Assembly (NCBI GenBank): GCA_947498845.1
Contig: CANMLX010000007.1
Span: 1 to 64,000, forward strand
Reading direction: 5' to 3'
Length of the DNA: 64,000 bases
From: an uncultured Flavobacteriaceae bacterium
GTDB taxonomy: Bacteria > Bacteroidota > Bacteroidia > Flavobacteriales > Flavobacteriaceae
Shown in pieces: positions 40,056-49,279 of the stretch. Within the stretch, counting starts at the first letter, position 1, and every line of letters starts with the position of its first letter. The notes below the pieces were generated by a model. That model was not told the DNA's origin, made no database searches, and saw only the letters and a program-made list of their open reading frames with translations. Both the position numbers and the translations under genes were made by a program.

Positions 40056-40922
40056 ATGCCAATGAAATATCAGATAGTTCTTTTCGCTCTTTTTTTTGGC
40101 CTTAAAGTCTCAGGACAATCTCTAGATTACAAATCCAATCGTATAGCGGTAAGTTTCGATGGTAACAGTGAGCCAGACACAGCATACAAATGGCCAACTG
40201 GAGATCCTGATGATTGGGGAGCTGCCGCAGCATCTCTTGCTATCATAGCAAAACTGGGGCTTCAAGATAAACTGGTGCATTGCTCATACAATAATTTTAT
40301 AGATGCACCTGCTGGACCAGATGAAGAAAACCAACTTAAAATTAGTCTTGAAGGTGGAGCTGAAAGGTGGGGGTTCGATAAATCTACAATGTTTGACGTG
40401 ACTACTCAACTTGAGGCTGCACGCAACAATCTGGCTATAGAAATTTCCAAGTCCACTAAAGATAATCCCTTATATCTATTGTACGCTGGGTTAACCGAGT
40501 TTTTATACCAAGCCATTGAACTGGTGGTTAAAGACGGAAATATAAGTTGTTTAGAACATGTCTATTTAGTATCTCATAGTAAATTTAATGAGAATGAGAA
40601 GAGGCGTCCTCATCATCGGAACTACAATGACCTTGTAGAGCTAACCGATAACCTTATGAAGTATAAGAAAATTCAAGATCAAAACCTTAAAGAGAACCCA
40701 AACAAACTTTGGAATTCCTTAGAAGACTTTTCGGTTTGGTACTGGATGAGAGATCACAACGACCCAAATATACGATGGATGTATACGAGAATTCAAGCCC
40801 ACAGTGGAAATCATGCAGATATCTCAGACTGTGGCCTTTTTTATTATTTGCTAGTAGGAGATGACAATGGATCTCCAGAAAAATTTAAACAATTTATTGG
40901 TGATGGAATCACGATAGATTAA
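40056..40922 (+). CDS. Secreted protein, possibly nucleoside-hydrolase-like
   Basis: A protein of 288 residues with a signal peptide (FALFFGLKVSGQS). After it come NRIAVSFDGNSEPDTAYKWP, TGDPDDWGAAAASLAIIAKL, YLLYAGLTEFLYQAIEL and HVYLVSHSKFNENEKRRPHH. The early D-rich loop (DPDDWGA) followed by an alanine-rich helix recalls the calcium-binding start of nucleoside hydrolases (DxDxxxDD). That likeness is weak and the reaction is unknown. It is probably periplasmic or extracellular. No related neighbour. Confidence 0.6.
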   Translation: MPMKYQIVLFALFFGLKVSGQSLDYKSNRIAVSFDGNSEPDTAYKWPTGDPDDWGAAAASLAIIAKLGLQDKLVHCSYNNFIDAPAGPDEENQLKISLEGGAERWGFDKSTMFDVTTQLEAARNNLAIEISKSTKDNPLYLLYAGLTEFLYQAIELVVKDGNISCLEHVYLVSHSKFNENEKRRPHHRNYNDLVELTDNLMKYKKIQDQNLKENPNKLWNSLEDFSVWYWMRDHNDPNIRWMYTRIQAHSGNHADISDCGLFYYLLVGDDNGSPEKFKQFIGDGITID

Positions 40923-41035
40923 TAGCTACCTTTATTCAACTAGCGTTAAACTTCATGCTAGATGCCTTAAAAGGCGTTTTAATGGAAATATGAGCTAAAT
41001 AGTCGTCTTTTACTTATTAGAAATTTCTTCTAATT

Positions 41036-41196
41036 ATACCAATTATGAGTTAAAATGCGCTAAAAAAGACAAAGTTGCTTTCTTTTTATACACTGCAATG
41101 ATTGTTTTTCATAGCTCAGCTATGGAAAACATGAATAAAGATGTATAAAATGAAATGAACGAGAATGACTAGTTCATTTTAACTTGTAATTGGTAT
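41036..41196. mobile_element. MITE family A, copy A4
   Basis: A 161-bp element. The left end ATACCAATTATGAGTTAAAA and right end TTTTAACTTGTAATTGGTAT match over 20 of the terminal 22 positions as inverted repeats. The central perfect dyad is CATAGCTCAGCTATG (41110-41124). The right end abuts a transposase fragment precisely. Confidence 0.85.
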
Positions 41197-41320
41197 TATA
41201 GGCTGCAGCAGCAAAAAGTATCACCTCATTAGCTTGTCGTATAAACCCATAGTATCAATTTGGTAACCCCATAAATTTAATAAACATTCCAAATGCAGAT
41301 TCTACGGTACTTTGGAGTTG
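41197..41320 (-). pseudogene. C-terminal scrap of IS1182-family transposase
   Basis: On the minus strand QLQSTVESAFGMFIKFMGLP is followed, after a frameshift, by YGFIRQANEVILFAAAAYN, a decayed version of the RQSTVEPVFGTLTQFLGMRK ... QANKVMHLSAMAYN stretch intact at 12263-12697. It ends at AYN exactly where copy A4 begins. Confidence 0.7.
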
Positions 41321-41436
41321 CTGCTTTCACTTAGAGATAAATATTGTTAATAAAATGTTAAATTTTAGTACTATGCGTAACAAAGTACCTTTTTTTAGAC
41401 ATATATTTGTATAAGAAACTATTATATGTTTTGTTT

Positions 41437-41883
41437 ATGCTAAGTGATCATCAAAAAAATATAGCCACATTTATCCATTTATCTACCTTTAGCAGGTTTT
41501 TTATTCCACTGGGTAACTTTATAGGTCCAATACTATTATGGATAATTAATAAAGAGAAATCTAATTTTATTGACATACATGGTAAACAAGCTATAAACTT
41601 CCAAATGAGTATGTTTTTATATGCTATTATTTTAGGAATCTTAACTATACCCCTTTTTATCTTTAAAATTATTGGTAACATGAATTTTATAGATTTTAAC
41701 GGATTTAATAATTTCCATATATCTCTTAATAAACCTTCCCCCCTACTGTATATTGGTGGTGGTCTAGGAGTTATTGCATCTATTGGTTTTATTATAGAAT
41801 TAGTATTAATTATTATCGCCAGTTTAAAAGCTAGAGATGGCGAATTATATACATACCCTTTTACAATTAATTTTTTAAAATAA
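41437..41883 (+). CDS. DUF4870 (Tic20-like) membrane protein
   Basis: A protein of 148 residues, start ATG 41437 (MLSDHQKNIATFIHLSTFSR; the upstream extension has only a TTG). Three to four membrane segments are visible: FIPLGNFIGPILLWII, FLYAIILGILTIPLFIF and GVIASIGFIIELVLIIIA. KSNFIDIHGKQAINFQMS is diagnostic of DUF4870. Genes of this family often lie beside PspC and GIN-domain genes in this phylum, as here, so it may belong to the same envelope-related set. Confidence 0.85.
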   Translation: MLSDHQKNIATFIHLSTFSRFFIPLGNFIGPILLWIINKEKSNFIDIHGKQAINFQMSMFLYAIILGILTIPLFIFKIIGNMNFIDFNGFNNFHISLNKPSPLLYIGGGLGVIASIGFIIELVLIIIASLKARDGELYTYPFTINFLK

Positions 41884-41953
41884 AATTTCATCAATATATC
41901 AATCATCATCAATCAAAAAATGAACAGTTTTAAAAGTATAAAACAAATGACAC

Positions 41954-41987
41954 TATGTAATAGAAACATGTTGAATGTAAGTTACAT
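41954..41987. promoter_or_regulatory. Candidate PadR operator
   Basis: ATGTAAGTTACAT (41975-41987) is a perfect 13-bp dyad, 28 bp before the PadR start codon. A weaker ATGT-7-ACAT pair lies at 41955-41969. PadR regulators often bind ATGT...ACAT dyads and repress their own operons. Confidence 0.5.
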
Positions 41988-42015
41988 ATGATCTCTAAAA
42001 AATAAAAAACACCAA

Positions 42016-42360
42016 ATGAAAATAGAAAACACAAAAGCACAAATGCGTAAAGGTGTTCTGGAATTCTGCATATTATCTGTCTTAGAAGACAATGATGCCT
42101 ATGTTGCAGAAATTTTACAGACACTTAAAGATGCAAAGTTGCTTGTTGTAGAGGGTACCATTTACCCACTATTAACACGACTAAAAAACGCAGGGCTTTT
42201 AAATTATAGGTGGCAAGAGTCCACTTCTGGACCACCTAGAAAATATTACGGTTTAACCGAGACTGGCAAGCTTTTTTTAACCGAATTAAGGATAACCTGG
42301 AACGAACTACAAAACGCAGTAAACATAGTAACTAGCCAAAAAACGAATAAAAATGAATAA
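42016..42360 (+). CDS. PadR-family transcriptional regulator
   Basis: A protein of 114 residues with the winged-helix PadR pattern: GVLEFCILSVLEDNDAYVAE, EGTIYPLLTRLKNAGLLNYR and GPPRKYYGLTETGKLFL. It overlaps the start of the PspC gene by eight bases, so the two are translationally coupled. The usual job is to repress its own operon and be released under envelope stress or by a ligand. A matching dyad lies upstream. Confidence 0.93.
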   Translation: MKIENTKAQMRKGVLEFCILSVLEDNDAYVAEILQTLKDAKLLVVEGTIYPLLTRLKNAGLLNYRWQESTSGPPRKYYGLTETGKLFLTELRITWNELQNAVNIVTSQKTNKNE

Positions 42361-44155
42361 AACCGTTAGCATTAATTTAGCTGGTATCTTTTTTCATATA
42401 GATGAAGATGCTTATCTCAAATTGCAGCATTATCTTGAGGCTATAAAGCGATCTTTTACAGACTCTCAAGGGCGTGATGAAATCGTTTCGGATATAGAAT
42501 CCAGAATTGCTGAAATTTTTAACGAGCGTATACAAAACAACAGACAGGTTATTAGAATTAAAGACATAAACGATGTAATTGCCATCATGGGACAACCTGA
42601 AGATTACTTAGTCGATGAAGAAATTTTTGAAGACGAGCCAAAAACGTATTACGAACATAAAACCTCTAAATCAAAAAAGTTATTTAGAGATTCAGACAAT
42701 TCTTATATTGGAGGTGTATCATCTGGTATAGCGCACTATTTTGGTATTGATGCCATATGGATTCGCTTAGCTTGGATTCTTTTAATTTTTGGAGCAGGTA
42801 CTGGAGTATTATTATACATTTTACTATGGATTTTGGTTCCCGAAGCAAAATCCACTGCAGATAAGTTGACCATGACTGGTGAAACTGTTAACATAAGCAA
42901 CATAGAAAAAAAAATTAAGGATGGTTTTGATACCATGACAGAAACGGTTACCGATGTTGCAAAGAATGTATCCGATTCTGTATCGAACGCTACAAAGAAT
43001 ATCGACTTTAATAAACAAGCCAATTCTATAAAATCGTCCTCAAAGAAGTTCTTTGATGCACTAAGCAGTATTTTTATGCTATTTTTTAAGGTGTTTGCTA
43101 AGTTTATAGGTATTCTACTAATTTTTATTGGAGCGATCTCATTAATTGCTTTAATAATTGGCTTATTTTCAGTAGGAGCTGTAAACTTTGTTCATATCCC
43201 AGGTATAGACATGATAGAAATTGCCAATGCGGGAGAAACTCCTGTTGGGTTAGTCTCTCTATTTGCCTTCTTTGCTGTAGGTATTCCTTTTTTCTTTCTA
43301 TTCTACTTAGGACTAAAAATTCTTATTAACAACCTTAAATCCATAGGTAACGTTGCAAAATTTACATTATTGGGGGTTTGGCTTGCCTCAATTATTGGTT
43401 TATTTATTATAGGTATTAGGCAAGCAAGCGAACATGCTTTTAACGAATCAATCGCTGAAAAAAGCGAACTATTAATAACCCCAAAAGACACTTTAACTAT
43501 TAAAATGCAGGGAAGTGATATTTACAGAAAAAACAAACATGGTTACAGAGATCGTTTTAAAATAATCACTGACTCAAATGGCAATAAAGTTATTTACAGG
43601 TCTGATGTTAAGATACATGTAAAATCAACTTCCGATACTTTTGGTACTATCGTTATAGAAAAAAGTGCAGATGGTAGAGATGATGAAAAAGCTAGAAAGC
43701 GCGCAAAAAATATAAATTACAAGTACCAGTTAAACAACAATACACTTTTATTAGATTCTTTTTTAACCACAAATGCTAAAAACAAATTTAGTGACCAAGA
43801 GGTTGTTGTGACATTGTATTTGCCTAAAGGCACTATCGCTAATTTTAATACGAATACAAAACATTATTTAAAGCATTATTCTCATAGAGGCAGTATTGTA
43901 AAAAAACAACATACCAGTCATTATATTAAAGTTTTAGATAATGCTATACAATGCTTGGATTGCCCTGTAGCTATTGAAGGTGAAAATATTGAAGCTAATG
44001 TAGATTCAGAAAAGGTGAAAATAAATGAAGAGGGTATAGAAATAAAAGACGATGAAAACAATATAAAAATAGATGGTAATGGCATTAAAGTAGAATCGGA
44101 AAATGTAAAAGTAAATATAGACTCAAATGGTATAAATATTAAATCAGACAATTAA
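42353..44155 (+). CDS. PspC-domain membrane protein, long Bacteroidota form
   Basis: A protein of 600 residues. A conserved cytoplasmic N-terminus (about 1-95, HIDEDAYLKLQHYLEAIKRS) precedes the PspC domain (about 103-165, GGVSSGIAHYFGIDAIWIRL then IFGAGTGVLLYILLWILVPE). Three further membrane segments lie between about 235 and 360. The large C-terminal part ends in repeats such as KVKINEEGIEIKDDENNIKI that resemble the GIN-type beta-helix of the next genes. It is likely an inner-membrane envelope-stress component, coupled to PadR. Confidence 0.9.
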   Translation: MNKTVSINLAGIFFHIDEDAYLKLQHYLEAIKRSFTDSQGRDEIVSDIESRIAEIFNERIQNNRQVIRIKDINDVIAIMGQPEDYLVDEEIFEDEPKTYYEHKTSKSKKLFRDSDNSYIGGVSSGIAHYFGIDAIWIRLAWILLIFGAGTGVLLYILLWILVPEAKSTADKLTMTGETVNISNIEKKIKDGFDTMTETVTDVAKNVSDSVSNATKNIDFNKQANSIKSSSKKFFDALSSIFMLFFKVFAKFIGILLIFIGAISLIALIIGLFSVGAVNFVHIPGIDMIEIANAGETPVGLVSLFAFFAVGIPFFFLFYLGLKILINNLKSIGNVAKFTLLGVWLASIIGLFIIGIRQASEHAFNESIAEKSELLITPKDTLTIKMQGSDIYRKNKHGYRDRFKIITDSNGNKVIYRSDVKIHVKSTSDTFGTIVIEKSADGRDDEKARKRAKNINYKYQLNNNTLLLDSFLTTNAKNKFSDQEVVVTLYLPKGTIANFNTNTKHYLKHYSHRGSIVKKQHTSHYIKVLDNAIQCLDCPVAIEGENIEANVDSEKVKINEEGIEIKDDENNIKIDGNGIKVESENVKVNIDSNGINIKSDN

Positions 44156-44175
44156 TTAACAATTCATCAGTAAAA

Positions 44176-44239
44176 AATAACATTTCAAGTATTTAGGTTA
44201 CTCATCAATAACAAAAAACTAGATATTTGAAATGTTATT
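44176..44239. promoter_or_regulatory. Long inverted repeat between pspC and the GIN gene
   Basis: AATAACATTTCAAGTATTTA plus G (44176-44196) and its near-exact inverse (44219-44239) match at 19 of 21 positions around a 22-base loop. It lacks a T-run on the plus strand. It could lower readthrough into the GIN genes, protect RNA ends, or be a short palindromic element. Confidence 0.6.
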
Positions 44240-44302
44240 AATAGAATTCAGTTCAAAAAACGAACAGTATTAATCAACACATCATCAAAAAATACAACAA
44301 TC

Positions 44303-45031
44303 ATGACAACACTAATCAAAATCATTATCACTACACTTTTAAGTTTAACGCTTTTTTCATGTAATTTCGATCTAAATTTTCAACCTGGAATTCCAGGAAA
44401 TGGAAACGTTGTTGAGGAAACAAGAGATGTAACAGCATCTTTTAACACCATTAGAACTAGTGAAGGTCTAAATGTTTATCTCACCCAAGCTAGTAACGAA
44501 ACTATCACTGTAGAAGCAGACGAAAACATTCAAGGCCTTATTTTAACAGAAATTAAAGATGGAGTATTAAAAATACACACTAAAGAAAGGATTGGCAAGG
44601 CCTCTGCTAAAAAAATATATGTAAGTATAAAAGATGTCTCTAAAATAACTTCTAGCAGTGGCAGCAATGTTTACAGCAATTCGTCTATTTCGGCAGAATA
44701 TTTAAATCTTCAGTCCTCAAGTGGTAGCAACATGAACCTAGAAGTAAACACTAACCAGTTAACTTGTAATGCCTCAAGTGGTAGTAATTTAAAAGTATCT
44801 GGAAGCACTTTAAAATTAAATGCCAATGCCAGTAGTGGGAGTAATATTAAAGCTGGAGATTTAATTGCAGAATCCTCGCAAGTTAAAGCTAGTAGTGGTG
44901 CAAACCTAACGGTAAACACATCTAAAGAACTTATGGCTAATGCTTCAAGTGGTGCAGGCATAAGGTATTATGGTAATCCCGAAAAAGTAGATAAAAATAA
45001 AAGCTCTGGAGGTAGTATTAAACAAAAGTAA
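44303..45031 (+). CDS. GIN-domain (DUF2807) lipoprotein
   Basis: A protein of 242 residues with a lipoprotein signal (TLLSLTLFSCNFD). The body consists of regular beta-helix turns marked by SSSGSN, ASSGSN and ASSGAN motifs spaced roughly 20 residues apart (near residues 115-220), the head-GIN pattern. It probably stands in the periplasm or outer membrane and works with the PadR/PspC pair upstream. The next gene is a second GIN protein. Confidence 0.9.
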   Translation: MTTLIKIIITTLLSLTLFSCNFDLNFQPGIPGNGNVVEETRDVTASFNTIRTSEGLNVYLTQASNETITVEADENIQGLILTEIKDGVLKIHTKERIGKASAKKIYVSIKDVSKITSSSGSNVYSNSSISAEYLNLQSSSGSNMNLEVNTNQLTCNASSGSNLKVSGSTLKLNANASSGSNIKAGDLIAESSQVKASSGANLTVNTSKELMANASSGAGIRYYGNPEKVDKNKSSGGSIKQK

Positions 45032-45047
45032 ATATAAAAACAAGTAT

Positions 45048-45086
45048 AAAACCACCCGTAAACCATAAAATCTAGGGTGGTTTTTA
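45048..45086 (+). terminator. Terminator after the first GIN gene
   Basis: AAAACCACCC and GGGTGGTTTTT form a long stem with a 17-base loop, followed by T residues. It should separate the first GIN gene from the second, which begins 34 bp later. Confidence 0.8.
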
Positions 45087-45119
45087 CTTATATTTGCCTT
45101 TGAATTAATCCATAATACA

Positions 45120-45962
45120 ATGAAAAACCCCCTTTCCCTACTTTTTTTAAGTGTACTCTCGCTCTCTTTTTGCCATGCACAAAAAATGGCAAAAACAAAA
45201 GGCAATAAAATCGTTAAACTTATAAACACAGAAGTTACACCTTTTCATACCATTAACCTAGATGAAGATTTTGAAATAGATTTAATATTTAACAAAACAC
45301 CATCGGTAGAAGTTGAAGCAGATGAAAACCTGCATGAATATATTAAGTTTGAGGTTGTTGATAGCATACTTACTTTTAATAAAACAAGAAGAATAACATC
45401 TAAAAAAAAGCTATATATAAAAGTAAACCACAATAATATATTGCAACATATACAAACGTCTCAAAATTCCAGAATAACGAGTTTAGTACCTGTAGAATTA
45501 GCAGGTAACGGTACTTTAAAAACATCTGGCTCATCGAAAGCTGAGTTAACGCTTAAAACTAATATTTTTGAATTTACAGGTCAGGAAAAATCGAGAGTAA
45601 AACTAAATCTAGTAAGTGATAGTTGTACTGTTGACTTAAGCGGGAACAGTAAAATAGAAGCCTTAATAAATACCGAAAAATTTAAAGGCTACTTATTACA
45701 ACGTAGCAATGCTCTAATAGAAGGTAATTGCGACAGCCAGCATTTAGAGCTAGACAACAACACACAATTTATTGGTAAAAATTTCACATCTAAATCATGT
45801 AATGTCTCCTGTGATATCTCCAGTGATGCCCATATAGAGGTTTTAAATGAGATTACTATTAATGCTACTGGTAATAGCTCTATTTATCTTTACCAAGATC
45901 CTAAAATAACTATAGAAAACTTTACAGATACTGCTAAATTGCAGAAAAAGGTTAAGAAGTAG
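45120..45962 (+). CDS. Secreted GIN-domain (DUF2807) protein
   Basis: A protein of 280 residues with a signal peptide (LSFCHAQ). The pattern VEADENLHEYIKFEVVDSIL and the repeated short beta turns (ELAGNGTLKTSGSSKAELTL, VDLSGNSKIEALI) mark a head-GIN domain more divergent than that of the preceding gene. It probably has its own promoter because a strong terminator lies between the two. It ends facing the PLP decarboxylase gene, convergently. Confidence 0.85.
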   Translation: MKNPLSLLFLSVLSLSFCHAQKMAKTKGNKIVKLINTEVTPFHTINLDEDFEIDLIFNKTPSVEVEADENLHEYIKFEVVDSILTFNKTRRITSKKKLYIKVNHNNILQHIQTSQNSRITSLVPVELAGNGTLKTSGSSKAELTLKTNIFEFTGQEKSRVKLNLVSDSCTVDLSGNSKIEALINTEKFKGYLLQRSNALIEGNCDSQHLELDNNTQFIGKNFTSKSCNVSCDISSDAHIEVLNEITINATGNSSIYLYQDPKITIENFTDTAKLQKKVKK

Positions 45963-45994
45963 TATTTATAGACGGTAGAAATTTAATAAAAATA

Positions 45995-47365
45995 TCACGC
46001 CATAGATTCCAAAATCATCTTAATATCGGCTTCTGTAGTATCTGGATTTATAAAACAAAAACGGGAAACTGTCTCAAAATCATCGCCTTGTTTCCATTTC
46101 GTAGGTGCTACTAATGCAAAACCTTTTTTATGGTTTTTATAGGTCCAGTTTTTATAATCGTCTGCACTCCAACCTATCCTCCTGTATAATACGCAAGATA
46201 AACTTGGAGGTCTTACCAATTCTAAATTTGGATGTTCAATTATTAATTGTCCTGCGATTTGTGCCAACTCTAAACCGCGCTCTATAGCTTGCTTATAACG
46301 ATTTGTGCCATGAGTAGCTAGAGAAAACCACAACGGTAACCCTCTAACTCGTCTGGTTAGTTGTATTTGGTAATCGGTGGGATTAAAACCATCTGCCCCG
46401 CTATCCTTAAAAATCTCTAAGTAAGAGCCTTGTTGCGCATGTGCTTTTTTGGCTAATTCTGGCTGTTTGTAAATCACTGCGCCACAGTCGTAAGGTGAAA
46501 ATAGCCATTTGTGAGGATCTATAGTAATACTATCTGCTTGTTCAATACCATTAAACAAATGCCTTACAGAGTCTGCAGCCAATGCACCTCCTCCATATGC
46601 GGCATCAACATGAAACCATAATTGCTCCTTTTTACATACTAAAGCAATACCATCTAAATCATCTATAATTCCAGCATTTGTTGTACCGCCTGTGGCTACT
46701 ATAGCAAACAAGCGTTTGCGTTGATTTATAGATAACCCTTGAATCGTTTTTTCTAGTTCTGTACCTAACAATCTATCTTCTGTATTGACCAAAATAACAT
46801 CTACATCAATAACTTTCGCCATTGCTTTTATGGATGAATGGGCGCCACTGGATGTAATGATTAAACCTCGTTCCTTTTTATAAATGCTATTACTTCTCCA
46901 ATCTTCCCTAGCTGTTACCATAGCTGAAAGATTTGCTGCTGTACCACCACTGGTAAACACACCAAAAGCACCTTTTGGTAAACCTGTAAGCGATACAATC
47001 CATTTCATGGCTTCGTTTTCACAAAAAATGCCTCCTGCGCCTTCCATCCAATAAGCCCCATGAATACTGGATGCAGAAGTGACTAAATCGAACATGATTG
47101 ATGCTCTAGTGGGGGATGCTGGCACAAAAGCTAAATGTCTGGGATGATCTATAGGGACATTGGCTTTTACCAAATATGTTTTCCATAGGTTAAAGGCGTA
47201 TTCGCCTCCAATACCTGTATCTGTAATGGTTTCACCAACTAAAGCCTTTAATTCTTCTTCGGTTTTAGGTTGCCCTATCTCTGTATTTATCGACGATATC
47301 CTATCTATAGCATACTTCATGACATCTAAGGTCATTTCAACTAAATCAATATCTATTTTATGCAT
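45995..47365 (-). CDS. PLP-dependent (group II) amino acid decarboxylase
   Basis: A protein of 456 residues. Group II features include FGVFTSGGTAANLSAMVTAR, the aspartate in HVDAAYGGGAL and the PLP lysine in TIDPHKWLFSPYDCGAVIY. The full-length fold has no signal peptide. Such enzymes decarboxylate glutamate, aspartate or aromatic amino acids; the sequence does not fix which. Its start lies two bases after the stop of bshC, so they form an operon, although a biochemical link to bacillithiol is not obvious. Confidence 0.88.
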   Translation of the reverse strand: MHKIDIDLVEMTLDVMKYAIDRISSINTEIGQPKTEEELKALVGETITDTGIGGEYAFNLWKTYLVKANVPIDHPRHLAFVPASPTRASIMFDLVTSASSIHGAYWMEGAGGIFCENEAMKWIVSLTGLPKGAFGVFTSGGTAANLSAMVTAREDWRSNSIYKKERGLIITSSGAHSSIKAMAKVIDVDVILVNTEDRLLGTELEKTIQGLSINQRKRLFAIVATGGTTNAGIIDDLDGIALVCKKEQLWFHVDAAYGGGALAADSVRHLFNGIEQADSITIDPHKWLFSPYDCGAVIYKQPELAKKAHAQQGSYLEIFKDSGADGFNPTDYQIQLTRRVRGLPLWFSLATHGTNRYKQAIERGLELAQIAGQLIIEHPNLELVRPPSLSCVLYRRIGWSADDYKNWTYKNHKKGFALVAPTKWKQGDDFETVSRFCFINPDTTEADIKMILESMA

Positions 47366-47367
47366 AA

Positions 47368-48975
47368 CTACAGACTTAAGATAGTAAACTCATGCTTTAA
47401 AGGCTCTAAATATTTAATTAATGTTGGAATAAGGAGGGCGCCATATTCTAAATAAAGTTCAGAAAAATTAGTGTTTCTTTCTTGCAAACTTCCGTTAGGA
47501 AATAATTGACTTTGCAAATCCGTCATACGAGACACATGATTAGACAATTTTATTTTTTGTGCTTTCAATAAGCGTTTTTCTAGTTTTTCTAATCCCTTTA
47601 ATTGTTGTTTTTCCTGAGCTTTAACGGCGCCTAAAAATGACTTATCGGTTTGCTCTGCTAATTGATACAAAGCCTTAAATTGCTCTGCTAAAAGTGCTTG
47701 CTGACTTGAAAAGTTAATATCTATATTAGATATTTCTCTAACTTTTTTATTAATAAACCTATTTCTTTTAAGAAAAAGATCTCCATTCGAAATGTTTAAA
47801 CTGTTTAGCTTTTTATGCTGAGACTCTGTTTTAATTAAAACCGAATTCCTTAACAACAACATGGGAAAAGGCACCTTTACTTCATTAAAATAGGCTTTTA
47901 ATTGTAGCCAATAGGCTAACTCGCCTCCTCCTCCAATATAACATAAATTTGGCAATATAACTTCTTGATATAAAGGACGCATAATAACATTAGGCGAAAA
48001 CCGTTCTGGGTATTCGTTAAGGTGTTTTAATAATTCTACTTTGGTCCACGTGATATTACTATTATTAACCTTAAACAATCCATTTTCGAAAATTATACGT
48101 TCTCTTAAATTTTTCTTTAAATAAAATAAGTTAATCGTTCTTGGGTTGACTTGTATTTTATAGTCTTTGGATACATTACTTAAACCTTCATTAGTTTTAG
48201 AAACGCCCTTAAAAGAGGTGTTATTAAGTAATTCGTCTTTAATATGAGGTACAAATAATTGTTTTAACGCTCTGTCATTACCATCTATAATAACAAGTCC
48301 ATAATCTTTAAATAATTCGTTAGCCAGATATCTAGTAGCTTTGGTTAAATTACGATGTTTTAAGTAGGCATTTTCAAATAGAGTTCTTAATGCATTCGCA
48401 TTTTTAGTAGCTCCCAAATCTTTTGAAAATAATGCAAACACCTCATCTAAACCTTCCAGAGACAATTCTCCCACAGCACCATTCGCTTTTCTATTCCATT
48501 GAAATTTCTTGCCTTTAAAATTAAAATAATTAATCTCATCAAAATCATGATCTTCGGTGGCCATCCAGTAAATTGGCACAAAATTATAATCTGGATAATG
48601 TTCCTTTAATTGTTTTGACAAATTAATTGTTGAAATTATCTTGTATAAGAAGTAAAGCGGCCCTGTGAATAAATTAAGCTGATGCCCAGTGGTAATAGTA
48701 AATGTTTTTGAAGAAGCTAAGTCCTCTATATTTTGCTCTGTTTTATCTGAAGTTAAACTATCCTTGTATTGATTTTTTAATGCAGACATCAATACCAAAC
48801 GATTTGCTTCATTAACAAGCTTTGATTGCTGTTTTTCTTCGATTTGAGCCTTGAAGTTCTCTATTTTTGGAAAATGACTGTAAAACTGTTTTAAGTCTTT
48901 TTTTTCGTCTAAATAATCGCAAATTAAGGATGAAAAATACCCCGTGTCCCGAAACGATAAAAAATCTTGCTTCAT
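47368..48975 (-). CDS. bshC: Bacillithiol biosynthesis cysteine-adding enzyme BshC
   Basis: A protein of 535 residues. ITTGHQLNLFTGPLYFLYKI, PIYWMATEDHDFDEINYFNF and CYIGGGGELAYWLQLKAYF are the recognised BshC motifs, and a long coiled-coil follows near residues 415-475. BshC adds cysteine to glucosaminyl-malate in the last step of bacillithiol synthesis. Its presence implies the cell uses this low-molecular-weight thiol. It is the first gene of a two-gene operon with the PLP decarboxylase. Confidence 0.92.
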   Translation of the reverse strand: MKQDFLSFRDTGYFSSLICDYLDEKKDLKQFYSHFPKIENFKAQIEEKQQSKLVNEANRLVLMSALKNQYKDSLTSDKTEQNIEDLASSKTFTITTGHQLNLFTGPLYFLYKIISTINLSKQLKEHYPDYNFVPIYWMATEDHDFDEINYFNFKGKKFQWNRKANGAVGELSLEGLDEVFALFSKDLGATKNANALRTLFENAYLKHRNLTKATRYLANELFKDYGLVIIDGNDRALKQLFVPHIKDELLNNTSFKGVSKTNEGLSNVSKDYKIQVNPRTINLFYLKKNLRERIIFENGLFKVNNSNITWTKVELLKHLNEYPERFSPNVIMRPLYQEVILPNLCYIGGGGELAYWLQLKAYFNEVKVPFPMLLLRNSVLIKTESQHKKLNSLNISNGDLFLKRNRFINKKVREISNIDINFSSQQALLAEQFKALYQLAEQTDKSFLGAVKAQEKQQLKGLEKLEKRLLKAQKIKLSNHVSRMTDLQSQLFPNGSLQERNTNFSELYLEYGALLIPTLIKYLEPLKHEFTILSL

Positions 48976-49279
48976 ACTTTAAATTAAATAACACGTAAAT
49001 ATACAGCTATTCCATTTTTATGTATGTAAAAATTAAGTTAAAGCACTTTAATCTAAAATTTCATAGTAAAAAACAGCTTTCCCTTATAACTACGCCTCTT
49101 ATGTAATAAATACAATTATTAATAAAGATCACATAACATAGCATTAATATGTTATGATCTAAAACATAAAGTGCTATTATAAAGATATGTAACAGTGTAA
49201 CACGCTTATAAAACATTGAAAAATTAATACTTATTCCTATATATTATTCTTTTAAAGACTAAAAGAACTACACTTAAAA
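48976..49279. other. Intergenic region between bshC and the duplicated block
   Basis: AT-rich and without a recognised gene. A dyad AGATCACATAACAT with ATGTTATGATCT (49126-49160) could be a regulatory or structural hairpin. The bshC promoter should lie in the first 60 bases, but no clear -7 box was identified. Confidence 0.4.

Noticed and set aside
1..41320. A classical class 1-type integron with integrase and attI
   Set aside because: No tyrosine recombinase gene and no GTTRRRY attC core with the canonical arrangement were found. Only the cassette-like logic remains, so the sites are reported as junctions, not as attC.
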